From the NCBI RefSeq assembly GCF_001655615.1, contig NZ_CP011567.1, forward strand, positions 2,365,001-2,429,000: a stretch of 64,000 bases of DNA, given 5' to 3'. This DNA is from Pseudomonas sp. GR 6-02. Its GTDB lineage: Bacteria; Pseudomonadota; Gammaproteobacteria; Pseudomonadales; Pseudomonadaceae. The position numbers and the translations under genes are program-made. Of this stretch, positions 16,753-25,636 are shown piece after piece. The notes under the pieces are model-generated. The model was not told the origin of the DNA and searched no databases. It saw nothing but the letters and a program-made list of their open reading frames with translations. Numbering within the stretch: position 1 is the stretch's first letter; each line of letters begins with the position of its first letter.

Positions 16753-16788
16753 GGCCCTGCCTGAATAAAAACAATGGAGGCGGCGGCC

Positions 16789-18153
16789 ATGTCCCTGCGA
16801 CCCGAATACCTTCACTCCCTGCTTGAAGAAAACCCTGAACAGGGTATCTATCGCTGCAAGCGCGAGATGTTCACTGACCCGCGGCTGTTCGACCTCGAGA
16901 TGCAACACATCTTCGAAGGCAACTGGCTGTACCTGGCGCACGAAAGCCAGATCCCCAACAACAACGATTTCTACACCACCACCATGGGGCGCCAGTCGAT
17001 CTTCATCGCGCGCAACAAGGATGGCGTGTTGAATGCCTTTATCAACGCATGCAGCCACCGCGGGGCGATGCTCTGCCGGCACAAGACCGGCAACAAGAGT
17101 TCGTACACCTGCCCATTCCACGGCTGGACGTTCAACAACTCCGGCAAGCTGCTCAAGGTCAAGGACCCGGCGGCGGCCGGCTACCCGGCGAGCTTCAATT
17201 GCGAAGGCTCCCACGACCTGACCAAAGTCGCGCGTTTCGAGTCCTATCGCGGCTTCCTGTTCGGCAGTCTCAAGGCCGACGTGGTGCCGTTGGTGGAGCA
17301 CCTGGGCGAGTCGGCGAAGATCATCGACATGATCGTCGACCAGTCCGCCGATGGCCTGGAAGTGCTGCGTGGTTCCTCCAGTTACATCTACGAAGGCAAC
17401 TGGAAACTCACCGCCGAAAACGGCGCCGACGGCTATCACGTCAGCTCCGTGCACTGGAACTACGCCGCCACCCAGAATCAGCGCAAACAGCGCGAAGCCG
17501 GCGATTGCAATCCGACCATGAGCGCCGGCACTTGGGCCAAGCAGGGCGGTGGTTTCTATTCCTTCGACAAGGGCCACATGCTGCTCTGGACCCGTTGGTC
17601 CAACCCCGAGGACCGTCCGCTGTACGAGCGTCGCGACGAGTTGGCCCGGGACTTCGGCCAGGCTCGCGCCGACTGGATGATCGAGAACTCGCGCAACCTG
17701 TGCCTGTACCCGAACGTGTACCTGATGGACCAGTTCAGCTCGCAGATTCGCATCGCCCGGCCGATCTCGGTCAACCGCACCGAAATCACCATTTACTGCA
17801 TCGCCCCCAAAGGTGAAAGCGACCACGCCCGTTCGAGCCGCATTCGGCAGTACGAGGACTTTTTCAACGTCAGCGGCATGGCCACTCCAGACGATCTGGA
17901 AGAGTTTCGCTCCTGCCAGACCGGTTACCAGGGCAGCGTCACCACCTGGAATGACATGTCCCGTGGTGCCGAACACTGGATTGAAGGCGCCGATGACGCG
18001 GCCAAGGAAATTGACCTGCACCCGCTGCTCAGCGGGGTGCGTACCGAAGACGAAGGCCTGTTCGTGCTGCAACACAAATATTGGCAGCAGACCATGCTCA
18101 AGGCCCTGGCCGCCGAACAGTCCGAACTGATTGCAGTGGAGGCCGTGCAATGA
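16789..18153 (+). CDS. benA: Benzoate 1,2-dioxygenase, large (alpha) subunit
   Basis: 454 aa from the ATG at 16789, which has GGAGG upstream. The Rieske [2Fe-2S] site is Cys88/His90 and Cys108/His111; the mononuclear iron site includes Asp214, His217 and His222 in [12 protein letters not shown]. With BenB and BenC it adds O2 to benzoate, giving the cis-diol 1,6-dihydroxycyclohexa-2,4-diene-1-carboxylate. Its stop overlaps the benB start (ATGA). Confidence 0.96.
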   Translation: MSLRPEYLHSLLEENPEQGIYRCKREMFTDPRLFDLEMQHIFEGNWLYLAHESQIPNNNDFYTTTMGRQSIFIARNKDGVLNAFINACSHRGAMLCRHKTGNKSSYTCPFHGWTFNNSGKLLKVKDPAAAGYPASFNCEGSHDLTKVARFESYRGFLFGSLKADVVPLVEHLGESAKIIDMIVDQSADGLEVLRGSSSYIYEGNWKLTAENGADGYHVSSVHWNYAATQNQRKQREAGDCNPTMSAGTWAKQGGGFYSFDKGHMLLWTRWSNPEDRPLYERRDELARDFGQARADWMIENSRNLCLYPNVYLMDQFSSQIRIARPISVNRTEITIYCIAPKGESDHARSSRIRQYEDFFNVSGMATPDDLEEFRSCQTGYQGSVTTWNDMSRGAEHWIEGADDAAKEIDLHPLLSGVRTEDEGLFVLQHKYWQQTMLKALAAEQSELIAVEAVQ

Positions 18154-18638
18154 CCATGACCTATGACGCGGTGCGCGATTTTCTCTACCGCGAAGCGCGC
18201 TACCTCGACGACAAGCAATGGGACGACTGGCTGGAGTTGTACGCGCCGGACGCCACTTTCTGGATGCCGTCCTGGGATGACAACGACGAGCTGACCATCG
18301 ATCCGCAGCGGGAAATCTCGCTGATCTGGTACGGCAACCGCACGGGCCTGGAAGATCGCATCTTCCGCATCAAGACCGAGCGTTCCAGTGCCAGCGTGCC
18401 GGACACCCGCACCTCGCACAACCTCAGCAACATCGAGCTGATCGAACAGGCCGACGGCCTGTGCAAGGTGCGTTTCAACTGGCACACCCTGAGCTTTCGC
18501 TACAAGACCGTCGACAGCTATTTCGGCAGCAGTTTCTACACCCTGGATGTGCGCGGTGAGAACCCGCTGATCTTGGCCAAGAAAGTGATCCTGAAGAACG
18601 ACTACGTTCGCCAGGTCATTGATGTTTACCACCTCTGA
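18150..18638 (+). CDS. benB: Benzoate 1,2-dioxygenase, small (beta) subunit
   Basis: 162 aa, ring-hydroxylating dioxygenase beta subunit of the SnoaL/NTF2-like fold, starting [31 protein letters not shown], the signature of the family. It has a structural role in the alpha3beta3 hexamer. Overlap with benA and a 10-bp gap to benC indicate one operon. Confidence 0.95.
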   Translation: MTMTYDAVRDFLYREARYLDDKQWDDWLELYAPDATFWMPSWDDNDELTIDPQREISLIWYGNRTGLEDRIFRIKTERSSASVPDTRTSHNLSNIELIEQADGLCKVRFNWHTLSFRYKTVDSYFGSSFYTLDVRGENPLILAKKVILKNDYVRQVIDVYHL

Positions 18639-18648
18639 GGCGGCCGTC

Positions 18649-19662
18649 ATGACTCATTCCATTGCGTTCAATTTCGAAGACGGCGTCACCCGGTTCATCG
18701 ACGCCAACGCCGGCGAAACCGTGGCCGATGCCGCGTACCGCCAGGGCATCAATATTCCGCTGGACTGCCGCGACGGCGCTTGCGGCACCTGCAAGTGTTT
18801 CGCCGAAGCCGGGCGCTACGACCTGGGCGAGGACTACATCGAAGACGCCCTCAGCGCCGAAGAAGCGCAGCAGGGTTTTGTCCTGACTTGCCAGATGCGT
18901 GCGCAGAGCGATTGCGTGGTGCGGGTGCCGGTTTCATCGGATGTCTGCCGTACTCGTCAGGCCAGTTACGACGCGACCATCAGCGCCGTGCGTCAGCTGT
19001 CCGACAGCACCATCGCACTGTCGATCAAGGGCGAAGCCCTGAGCAAACTGGCGTTTTTGCCGGGGCAGTATGTGAACCTCGGGGTTCCGGGCAGCGAGCA
19101 GACCCGCGCGTATTCGTTCAGCTCGTTGCAGCGTGACGGCGAAGTCAGTTTCCTGATTCGCAACGTGCCCGGCGGCTTGATGAGCAGTTTCCTGACCGGC
19201 ATGGCCAAGGCCGGCGACAGCATGAGCCTGGCCGGACCGTTGGGCAGTTTCTATCTGCGCGATATCCGCCGGCCGTTGTTGCTGCTGGCCGGTGGCACCG
19301 GTCTGGCGCCGTTTACCGCGATGCTGGAAAAAATCGCCGAGCAGGGCAGCGATCATCCGCTGCATTTGATCTACGGCGTGACCAACGATTTCGACCTGGT
19401 GGAAATCGATCGACTGGAAGCCTTTGCCGCACGAATCCCGAACTTCAGCTTCAGCGCCTGCGTGGCCAACCCCGACAGTCGGCACCCGCTCAAGGGCTAC
19501 GTGACCCAGCACATCGAGCCACGGCATTTGAACGATGGCGACGTCGATGTCTACCTGTGCGGCCCACCGCCGATGGTCGAAGCGGTCAGCCAGTTCATTC
19601 GCGAGCAAGGCATCGCGCCTGCGAACTTCTACTACGAGAAATTTGCCGCCAGCGCGGCCTGA
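18649..19662 (+). CDS. benC: Benzoate dioxygenase electron-transfer reductase
   Basis: 337 aa. An N-terminal plant-type [2Fe-2S] ferredoxin (CRDGACGTCKCF, about residues 43-54) is fused to an FAD domain (RAYSFSS) and an NAD-binding domain (LLLAGGTGLAPF...CGPPPMVEAV). It passes electrons from NADH to the BenA Rieske centre. Start at ATG 18649; an in-frame ATG at 18619 overlaps benB and is less likely. Confidence 0.95.
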   Translation: MTHSIAFNFEDGVTRFIDANAGETVADAAYRQGINIPLDCRDGACGTCKCFAEAGRYDLGEDYIEDALSAEEAQQGFVLTCQMRAQSDCVVRVPVSSDVCRTRQASYDATISAVRQLSDSTIALSIKGEALSKLAFLPGQYVNLGVPGSEQTRAYSFSSLQRDGEVSFLIRNVPGGLMSSFLTGMAKAGDSMSLAGPLGSFYLRDIRRPLLLLAGGTGLAPFTAMLEKIAEQGSDHPLHLIYGVTNDFDLVEIDRLEAFAARIPNFSFSACVANPDSRHPLKGYVTQHIEPRHLNDGDVDVYLCGPPPMVEAVSQFIREQGIAPANFYYEKFAASAA

Positions 19663-19686
19663 GCCGCGCTGTTGTGGGAGAGATAC

Positions 19687-20460
19687 ATGAATAGATTCCA
19701 CGAGAAAATCGCGCTGATTACCGGTGCCGCCCAAGGCATCGGCCGGCGTGTGGCGGAACGCATGGCCGCTGAAGGTGCGCGGTTGATTCTGGTCGACCGC
19801 TCCGATCTGGTGTTCGAGTTGCAGAAAGAACTGGGGCGGGACAGCCAGGTGCTCGCCCTGACCGCCGACCTTGAGCAATACAGCGAATGCAGCCGGGTGA
19901 TGCGCACCGCCGTCGAGCGCTTCGGGCGCCTCGATGTGTTGGTCAACAATGTCGGCGGCACGATCTGGGCCAAGCCTTTCGAGCACTATGAAGAGTCGCA
20001 GATCGAGGCCGAAGTCCGACGTTCATTGTTCCCGACGCTGTGGTGTTGCCATGCCGCGCTGCCGTTCATGCTTGAGCAAGGCAACGGCGCCATCGTCAAC
20101 GTTTCATCCATCGCCACCCGCAGCGTCAATCGCGTGCCTTACGGTGCGGCGAAGGGCGGGGTCAATGCGTTGACCGCGTGCCTGGCGTTCGAAACCGCCG
20201 GCCGTGGGGTACGGGTCAACGCGACCGCTCCCGGTGGCACCGAAGCGCCGCCGCGGCTGATCCCGCGCAACACCGCGGAACAAAGCGCTCAGGAAAAGCT
20301 GTGGTATCAGCAGATCGTCGACCAGACCCTCGACAGCAGTTTGATGAAGCGCTACGGCACACTGGATGAACAGGCCAGCGCTATCCTGTTTCTGGCCAGC
20401 GACGAAGCCTCCTATATCACCGGCATGGTCATGCCGGTCGGTGGCGGCGATCTGGGCTGA
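19687..20460 (+). CDS. benD: 1,6-dihydroxycyclohexa-2,4-diene-1-carboxylate dehydrogenase
   Basis: 257 aa short-chain dehydrogenase: TGAAQGIG cofactor loop near residues 12-19, NNVGG, and the Tyr-x3-Lys pair in YGAAK. It oxidises the benzoate cis-diol to catechol with NAD+ and loss of CO2, feeding CatA. It follows benC by 24 bp and ends the cluster. The transporter genes usual after benD (benK, benE, benF) are absent; the next gene is a convergent NUDIX. Confidence 0.95.
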   Translation: MNRFHEKIALITGAAQGIGRRVAERMAAEGARLILVDRSDLVFELQKELGRDSQVLALTADLEQYSECSRVMRTAVERFGRLDVLVNNVGGTIWAKPFEHYEESQIEAEVRRSLFPTLWCCHAALPFMLEQGNGAIVNVSSIATRSVNRVPYGAAKGGVNALTACLAFETAGRGVRVNATAPGGTEAPPRLIPRNTAEQSAQEKLWYQQIVDQTLDSSLMKRYGTLDEQASAILFLASDEASYITGMVMPVGGGDLG

Positions 20461-20489
20461 CCTTTCAGGAGGGCGTCGGCTGTGTTGAG

Positions 20490-20852
20490 CTACAAGCGAC
20501 GCTGAAATGCTCTGACGATTCTGAGTGTGGCGTCGCTTGTGTTCAGGTTCTGGACGGCGTCCAGCGGGTACCAGATGCAGTCGAAGATTTCATTCTGGGG
20601 CCGCGCCTCGGCCACGTTTATGACCGATGCCTCGTAGACATGATGCCGGGTGCTGGTCGTGTCCAACTCCATCAAGTACAGCAGGCTGTCGACCCCAAGC
20701 CCGGTTTCTTCATAAAGCTCTCTTGTGGCCGCGCCCGCGATGGTTTCGCCAGGCTCGATTTTTCCACCCGGCAGGGTCCAGCGCCCCCTGGGTTTGCGCA
20801 CCAGGAGAATGTGCCGGTCCTGCTCGCAAATGACGGTTGCGCGTACTTTCAT
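20490..20852 (-). CDS. NUDIX hydrolase
   Basis: 120 aa. The Nudix box is complete: GGKIEPGETIAGAATRELYE continuing ETGL at about residues 29-52, with the RELYEET metal-binding glutamates. Such enzymes hydrolyse nucleoside diphosphates linked to another moiety; the short single-domain form resembles MutT/ADP-ribose pyrophosphatase types, but the substrate is not predictable. It is convergent with benD (29 bp apart), unrelated to benzoate catabolism. Confidence 0.88.
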   Translation of the reverse strand: MKVRATVICEQDRHILLVRKPRGRWTLPGGKIEPGETIAGAATRELYEETGLGVDSLLYLMELDTTSTRHHVYEASVINVAEARPQNEIFDCIWYPLDAVQNLNTSDATLRIVRAFQRRL

Positions 20853-21074
20853 GGATTACCTGACTGCCGGTTGTCATAAAACAGTCATAAAAATGCAATA
20901 TTCAGACCGCAATCCGCAGACGTGTCTGCTTCAAGGGTTAGAGTCGACAGGGCGGTTGAAAGTGCAATGGAATGCCGGAATCCTGACGCGACGTCTGGTC
21001 GGCACTTCAGTGAAGGTCGGGTGTAAGGTAGCTAAGTGGACCCTGGACTATCACTGCCGAAATGGAGGTGACTA

Positions 21075-21278
21075 ATGAGCGTTCCGATGCTGACCAAAAT
21101 GCATATGAACGGCTATGACGTACTCAGCGTGAACAGTGGCCCGTGGCGGGTGTGCACCAAAGGTGACCGGCTTGGATCCTTTGGCAGCCGAGAAGAAGCA
21201 CTGGCCTATGCGGCTGCGCTTCCCGCCTACAGAGCCCGGTCGGGCAGATCATCGCGTAGCCACAAATCAGACAAATAG
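21075..21278 (+). CDS. Small hypothetical protein, DUF2188-like repeat
   Basis: 67 aa with an excellent ribosome site (GGAGGTGA). The core DVLSVNSGPWRVCTKGDRLGS...REEALAYAAAL resembles the short beta-beta-alpha DUF2188 motif in which a residue to be counteracted is followed by an Ala-rich helix. The basic tail is SGRSSRSHKSDK. A terminator follows directly. Function unknown. Confidence 0.7.
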   Translation: MSVPMLTKMHMNGYDVLSVNSGPWRVCTKGDRLGSFGSREEALAYAAALPAYRARSGRSSRSHKSDK

Positions 21279-21285
21279 TGCGCCT

Positions 21286-21309
21286 GAAGCCCCGGTACGC
21301 CGGGGCTTC
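21286..21309. terminator. Hairpin terminator
   Basis: GAAGCCCCGG (21286-21295) pairs with CCGGGGCTTC (21300-21309), tetraloop TACG. It lies between convergent genes and probably serves both. Confidence 0.85.
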
Positions 21310-21328
21310 TCGTTATAAAGTCGTGGGC

Positions 21329-21688
21329 TCAGTAACCACCACCCATCCCGCCCGTGGACGGGGAATACGCTCTGGCTTTTTGTTGGACGCGACTCCACTC
21401 GGCGCAGGTCATGAAGGCTTTATGGTCGACCTGGCCCCTGCCATCAAAACTGACGCTGTACGGCTGCTGATTGCCGGCCTGGGTCAACTTGTAATCAAAG
21501 CAAGCGCCTGGCTCCACCGTGCGATCGGTGATCGATAGCGGCTTGCCGCCAATCTGCTCGACCTGATCCTTGGTCATGCCGGCTTCGACCTTGGCGACCA
21601 GCGGTTGGTCCCGGTAGATATGCGATTCCGTGTTACAGCCACCTGTCGCCGCCAGCACGGCGATCAGCGCGCATAGAGGCTTGTTCAT
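21329..21688 (-). CDS. osmE: OsmE-like osmotically inducible lipoprotein
   Basis: 119 aa. A signal peptide ends ATGGC, an imperfect lipobox with Thr at -3, so Cys18 is probably acylated. The body has the SmpA/OmlA/OsmE fold: YRDQPLVAKVEAGMTKDQVEQIGGKP and the C-terminal TCAEW motif seen in OsmE (TCAEY in E. coli). A glycine-rich tail ends the protein. Outer-membrane lipoprotein induced by osmotic or stationary stress in relatives; regulation here is not visible. Confidence 0.82.
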   Translation of the reverse strand: MNKPLCALIAVLAATGGCNTESHIYRDQPLVAKVEAGMTKDQVEQIGGKPLSITDRTVEPGACFDYKLTQAGNQQPYSVSFDGRGQVDHKAFMTCAEWSRVQQKARAYSPSTGGMGGGY

Positions 21689-21699
21689 GGCAATGCTCT

Positions 21700-21939
21700 C
21701 TAGTGAACTTTCGTTCGAGTGATGGTTTTTGCTTTCACTTCTTCAGCATAGCCCGCCAGCCGCTCTTCATCGCCCTGGAACAAGGAGCACAGCCTGAGCG
21801 TCGCCTCTGCGTCCACATCATTGCCGGCCAGGCGCAACTGCTCTGCGATGCGCAAAAGCTCTACCGCCGACCACCTCAGGTCCGACGCCACACCTTGCAG
21901 GTCGCGCCGTAGTTGCTGTTCATATTCGTTAAGCCACAT
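21700..21939 (-). CDS. Small helical hypothetical protein
   Basis: 79 aa starting MWLNEYEQQLRRDLQG, with CAGGAGGTCATC immediately before the ATG, so this start is preferred over an in-frame ATG at 21981. Entirely helical and hydrophilic (SDLRWSAVELLRIAEQLRLAG). Eleven bp upstream of osmE in the same direction, hence probably co-transcribed. Function unknown. Confidence 0.7.
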   Translation of the reverse strand: MWLNEYEQQLRRDLQGVASDLRWSAVELLRIAEQLRLAGNDVDAEATLRLCSLFQGDEERLAGYAEEVKAKTITRTKVH

Positions 21940-22030
21940 GATGACCTCCTGCAATTCCCCGCTACGAAATAGTAATCCCATTTACCTCGATGGAGCGTTA
22001 TGTTCGTCTGATCCAAAGAGAGTCGAAATC

Positions 22031-23257
22031 ATGCAACAACCTGCCTACCAACTGCTGGAAGTCGCCAACGGCAAGCCGATCAAACTCTGGACCGAAGGCG
22101 TGCCGGTTGAAAGCGAAGCCCGGCAGCAACTGATCAATACCGCGAAGATGCCGTTCATCTTCAAGCACCTGGCGGTGATGCCGGACGTGCACCTGGGCAA
22201 AGGTTCCACCATCGGCAGCGTGATCCCCACCGTGGGCGCGATCATTCCGGCGGCCGTGGGCGTGGACATCGGCTGCGGCATGATCGCCGCGCGCACCTCG
22301 CTGACCGCTGCCGACTTGCCGGACAACCTGCATGGTCTGCGCACTGCCATTGAAAAGGCCGTGCCCCATGGCCGCACATTGAGCCATGGCCGCCGTGACG
22401 AAGGCGCCTGGGAACACGTTCCACAGCAGGCCGATCAGGCCTGGGCGGCGCTGAACCCTCGGTTCAAGGCGATCACCGACAAGTACCCGAAACTCGCCAG
22501 CACCAACAACCGCCAGCACCTGGGGACCCTCGGCACCGGTAACCACTTCATCGAGGTCTGCCTGGACGAGGCCAATCGCGTGTGGTTCATGCTGCACAGC
22601 GGCTCTCGCGGCGTGGGCAATGCCATCGGTACTCTGTTCATTCAATTGGCCCAGGCGGACATGCGCCAGCACATCGCCAACCTGCCGGACCGTGACCTGG
22701 CCTACTTCAAGGAGGGCAGCCGGCACTTCGATGACTACGTCGAAGCGGTGGGCTGGGCTCAGGACTTCGCCCGGCAGAACCGTGCCTTGATGATGCAAGC
22801 GGTGATTCACGCGGCGCGGCAGGTGATCCGCAAACCTTTCGAGGTTGCGCTGGAGGCTGTGAACTGCCACCACAATTACGTGCAGAAAGAGCGGCATTTC
22901 GGCGAGGACATCCTGGTCACCCGCAAAGGCGCGGTGTCGGCGAAGAAGGGCGAGCTGGGGATCATTCCCGGTTCCATGGGGGCCAAAAGCTTCATCGTTC
23001 GCGGCCTCGGCAACGAGCAATCGTTCTGTTCCTGCAGCCACGGCGCCGGTCGCACCATGAGCCGCACCAAAGCCAAGAACACCTTCACCGTCGCCGACCA
23101 GATCCGCGCGACCGCCCATGTGGAATGCCGCAAGGATGCGGCGGTCATCGATGAGATCCCGATGGCCTACAAGGACATCGACAAAGTCATGCACGCCCAG
23201 CGTGATCTGGTGGAAGTGCTGCATACGTTGCGACAGGTGGTGTGCGTGAAGGGGTAG
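22031..23257 (+). CDS. rtcB: RNA-splicing ligase RtcB
   Basis: 408 aa. Typical RtcB motifs are present: VMPDVHLGKGSTIGSVIP, GVDIGCGM, LGTGNHFIE, HSGSRGVGN, the CHHNYVQ segment and the guanylylation-site region SHGAGR. RtcB joins 2',3'-cyclic phosphate or 3'-phosphate RNA ends to 5'-OH ends using GTP and Mn2+. Neither rtcA nor the sigma-54 activator rtcR is next to it, and no -24/-12 element was found upstream, so it is an orphan copy outside the usual stress operon. Confidence 0.93.
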   Translation: MQQPAYQLLEVANGKPIKLWTEGVPVESEARQQLINTAKMPFIFKHLAVMPDVHLGKGSTIGSVIPTVGAIIPAAVGVDIGCGMIAARTSLTAADLPDNLHGLRTAIEKAVPHGRTLSHGRRDEGAWEHVPQQADQAWAALNPRFKAITDKYPKLASTNNRQHLGTLGTGNHFIEVCLDEANRVWFMLHSGSRGVGNAIGTLFIQLAQADMRQHIANLPDRDLAYFKEGSRHFDDYVEAVGWAQDFARQNRALMMQAVIHAARQVIRKPFEVALEAVNCHHNYVQKERHFGEDILVTRKGAVSAKKGELGIIPGSMGAKSFIVRGLGNEQSFCSCSHGAGRTMSRTKAKNTFTVADQIRATAHVECRKDAAVIDEIPMAYKDIDKVMHAQRDLVEVLHTLRQVVCVKG

Positions 23258-23353
23258 GGATGGGAGGTCCGCTGGTCGGGAAAGTCAACGGGAGTGGACA
23301 GCTCTGCTGTCGTATGGAGGTAGTGATCTATTCGCTGGGGCGAGGTATCTCAA

Positions 23354-23590
23354 ATGACGGCGACTGATGATTTCAGACACCATGCGCATGAACTGATCGC
23401 GGACCTGGATGCGGCCACAACGGAAATGATGAAGTTGATTTCAGCTCATCAGCTCAGTGGGCCGGAATGGGAACGGGTCACGAAATGGCAGCATGAAGCC
23501 TACGAGCGGTGGATGAAGTATCTGAATGCGAGTTCGTATACCGATTCCGGCTCGGGGGTCGATCCGGGGCAGGGCGAAGCCTCTGTATAA
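23354..23590 (+). CDS. Small hypothetical protein
   Basis: 78 aa, helical (DDFRHHAHELIADLDAATTEMMKLISAHQ, EWERVTKWQHEAYERWMKYL) with a loose Gly/Ser-rich tail. GAGG lies 11 nt before the ATG. No recognised domain. The paired long helices suggest a small antiparallel bundle. Monocistronic. Confidence 0.6.
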   Translation: MTATDDFRHHAHELIADLDAATTEMMKLISAHQLSGPEWERVTKWQHEAYERWMKYLNASSYTDSGSGVDPGQGEASV

Positions 23591-23697
23591 GAAGCCTTTG
23601 TATAAAAAGCTGCTTTATAGCGGCGTAGCCCCAGCGTTTGCTGGATGTCTGCGCAAGTACAGGCTACATTTCCCGTTTTTCAGGATAGAGAAGCATC

Positions 23698-24033
23698 ATG
23701 CGGATGTTGATAGCGGGAGTAGCGTTGGCTGCGTTGGCGGGCTGTTCATTGCCCGCATCCCTGGTGCCCGGTGAGCCTAATGTCAGCAAATACAGCGATA
23801 AGGCGCCCAAGGAATATGCCGGGTGTGTATTGCCATTGTGGCGCCAGGAGATTGCTGGAACGACGCAAACTGCGATTTCCAATGGCTATCGGATTACTGC
23901 ACCGAGCGTCATCACAGCTGACGAAATTCTGGATATCGTGAAGTCCAAGGATGGCAGCCGGGTATCGCTTTACCAAGGGCCGCCATGGGCCAAGTCAGGA
24001 ACGCTGCGCAAGGCTGTCCGGGATTGTCTGTAA
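23698..24033 (+). CDS. Small lipoprotein, hypothetical
   Basis: 111 aa. MRMLIAGVALAALAGC is a textbook lipoprotein signal with lipobox LAGC (Cys16). The mature part has two further cysteines (AGCVLPLW, VRDC) that could form a disulfide, and motifs YRITAPSVITADEILDIV. No family recognised. Probably envelope-attached. Confidence 0.75.
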   Translation: MRMLIAGVALAALAGCSLPASLVPGEPNVSKYSDKAPKEYAGCVLPLWRQEIAGTTQTAISNGYRITAPSVITADEILDIVKSKDGSRVSLYQGPPWAKSGTLRKAVRDCL

Positions 24034-24118
24034 CGGTTTCTTCAGTAGATGACTCAAAAATAGTGTGGATATTTAATGGGTTGCGAGATTTAGTAACTGG
24101 ATGGTGAGTCAAAATATC

Positions 24119-24215
24119 TTGTTACAGATCAATTGATTGGGTAATATTGCCCCGCGTTCACCACCACGGTTTATGCATTTTTAAAGCCCAGGCGTCCATC
24201 AGCTGCCTGGGCTTT
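24119..24215 (+). ncRNA. Candidate small RNA with promoter and terminator
   Basis: TTGTTA (24119-24124) and TAATAT (24142-24147) are spaced exactly 17 bp, predicting a start near 24154. A strong terminator, AAAGCCCAGGC (24183-24193) pairing with GCCTGGGCTTT (24205-24215) plus a run of T, would give a transcript of about 65 nt. There is no open frame. The terminator alone could instead end the upstream lipoprotein mRNA. No known sRNA family recognised. Confidence 0.4.
24183..24215 (+). terminator. Strong intrinsic terminator
   Basis: 11-bp perfect stem (24183-24193 with 24205-24215) followed by a T run reaching 24221. Confidence 0.93.
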
Positions 24216-24316
24216 TTTTTTGCCTGGCATTTGGGGATGACTTACAAGCACGCTGCTGGCAAAGCGCCAGCAGCGTCGGTGATGAGGTGGGTAAGCGCTA
24301 TTGCTAAAACCTGTTG

Positions 24317-24511
24317 TTACCCGGCCGGATCAGCCTTGCGCCGATCACTGCCAGAAGGATTGCCAGTGTTTATAAGCCTTCTCTCGACCAGGACATTTCG
24401 CAGGGCCTGGCGTGCCGAAGGATCCAGTTGATGTTCTCTCTCCTTGAGTTCAAGCAAGATGGGGCTGGACCAGCCACGATAGGTTTGCTCGGTAATACGA
24501 GTAGGCGTCAT
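24317..24511 (-). CDS. Small hypothetical protein
   Basis: 64 aa with a good ribosome site (AAGGGAGAG) ahead of the ATG. It reads TEQTYRGWSSPILLELKEREHQLDPSARQALRNVLVERR, a hydrophilic helix-rich protein with a basic tail. No known domain. The ribosome site and coding composition are the evidence; function unknown. Confidence 0.6.
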   Translation of the reverse strand: MTPTRITEQTYRGWSSPILLELKEREHQLDPSARQALRNVLVERRLINTGNPSGSDRRKADPAG

Positions 24512-24689
24512 CTATCTCTCCCTTGTGAGTCGCCCGACAACACAGTGGGCGAAGTCCTGTGCGATAAAGATCCTAGTCGAGGAAACGATTTGTCGCCAGC
24601 GATTGGCAGTGCCGACTGTCCTGCACAACGTAGGTTGTTGGTGATTCGGGCGTAAACTGAAAAGGCTACCTCATCAAAAGGAGCCGCAT

Positions 24690-24884
24690 ATGATCGCCGA
24701 CCAAACGATTAGACAGGCGTCGGAGCAAAGCACTGTTTGGGACCAATATTTCTGTGCTGCGCTGATTGCCGAAAGCCATCTGACGGCACCGGTGGTAGGA
24801 GAAACCACCCACGAAGACAGGCAAAACATGCTGATCCAAAGAGCCAAAGCGCTCGCCGACAAGATGCTTGAAAACAGAAGATAA
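24690..24884 (+). CDS. Small hypothetical protein
   Basis: 64 aa with AAAGGAG ahead of the ATG and a terminator five bases after the stop. Soluble and helical (TVWDQYFCAALIAESHL, HEDRQNMLIQRAKALADKML). No domain recognised. Its compact promoter-gene-terminator layout supports a real single-gene unit. Confidence 0.65.
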   Translation: MIADQTIRQASEQSTVWDQYFCAALIAESHLTAPVVGETTHEDRQNMLIQRAKALADKMLENRR

Positions 24885-24888
24885 AACG

Positions 24889-24913
24889 GAGCCCGGCCAT
24901 TGCGGCCGGGCTC
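24889..24913 (+). terminator. Hairpin terminator
   Basis: GAGCCCGGCC (24889-24898) pairs with GGCCGGGCTC (24904-24913), loop ATTGC, after the small gene at 24690. Confidence 0.85.
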
Positions 24914-25053
24914 TTCACTTATCGCCCCTTTGACAGGTCACCTGGCCAGGCTGTCACTGGGTGGCGCGATGGACTGCCCCGGTTTTTTTGGGCGCTGAGT
25001 TCTTTGTTCGTGGATCGTCTACAGTTGGTAATTCATGGATACGGAGATCGAAC

Positions 25054-25359
25054 ATGAAGTGCTTAATTTGTCACGCTGTCTCTAACACTGTTCATGTGGC
25101 TGAAGACTGGTCAGAAGTTGCATGCTCGGCTGGATGTGGACGCTTCAGGGTCTCGGCCAACCTGATTAAAAGCATGAAGGGCAGGAACGAATCCTTTGAC
25201 ATCGAGCGCACAAGACAATGGCTCAAGATGTCCCGCAATGACGAGCCGGTGCCGTTGATATCCCGCTATGACTACAACGTTGCCTTGTTGCATCGCGACA
25301 CCGGGGAGAAGTCGGCCATCGCGCCGAGTCGCTCCAGGCAGCCGCTGACTTCGGATTAG
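25054..25359 (+). CDS. Small protein with zinc-ribbon-like cysteines
   Basis: 101 aa from ATG 25054 (GGAG upstream). CLIC at residues 3-6 and CSAGC at 23-27 could bind one zinc. The rest is soluble and basic towards the C-terminus. No family recognised; possibly a small nucleic-acid or protein-binding module (inference). Confidence 0.6.
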   Translation: MKCLICHAVSNTVHVAEDWSEVACSAGCGRFRVSANLIKSMKGRNESFDIERTRQWLKMSRNDEPVPLISRYDYNVALLHRDTGEKSAIAPSRSRQPLTSD

Positions 25360-25435
25360 ATTCGCCCGGCTGTAACACCACCCTGGCAAAACCAGGCTCT
25401 TGGGACTTGCAGTTCTTCGAACATGAAGATTCCTG

Positions 25436-25456
25436 GCCCGCCGTTCACCGGCGGGC
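25436..25456 (+). terminator. GC-rich hairpin in the 25360-25636 gap
   Basis: GCCCGCC (25436-25442) pairs with GGCGGGC (25450-25456), loop GTTCACC, followed by a moderately T-rich stretch. Together with a smaller CCTGG/CCAGG stem at 25382-25396 it may end the gene at 25054. The remainder of the 277-bp gap shows nothing else. Confidence 0.5.
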
Positions 25457-25636
25457 TGTTCAGGTTTATTCAGAATTGTGTTCGGGACACTGGGCGCAAC
25501 TCTGGATAGAGTTCTCACCGCTCACCCAGCTTCGGCTCTTTACCAGGCACGGAGTGCTAGGCCTTGGTTGGGCGAGCACCCATTTTTGATTGTTCTCGAC
25601 ATGGAGAATGACGGCGCACGCGAAACCGTGCTCCCT

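Noticed and set aside
16507..18150. 547-codon minus-strand frame over benA
   Set aside because: It is the antisense shadow of benA, whose Rieske and iron motifs are intact; high-GC third positions keep the opposite strand open.
22015..22031. Sigma-54 promoter ahead of rtcB
   Set aside because: No GG-N10-GC element was found in the upstream 100 bp.
21998..23224. 408-codon minus-strand frame over rtcB
   Set aside because: Antisense of the RtcB frame, which carries all catalytic motifs.
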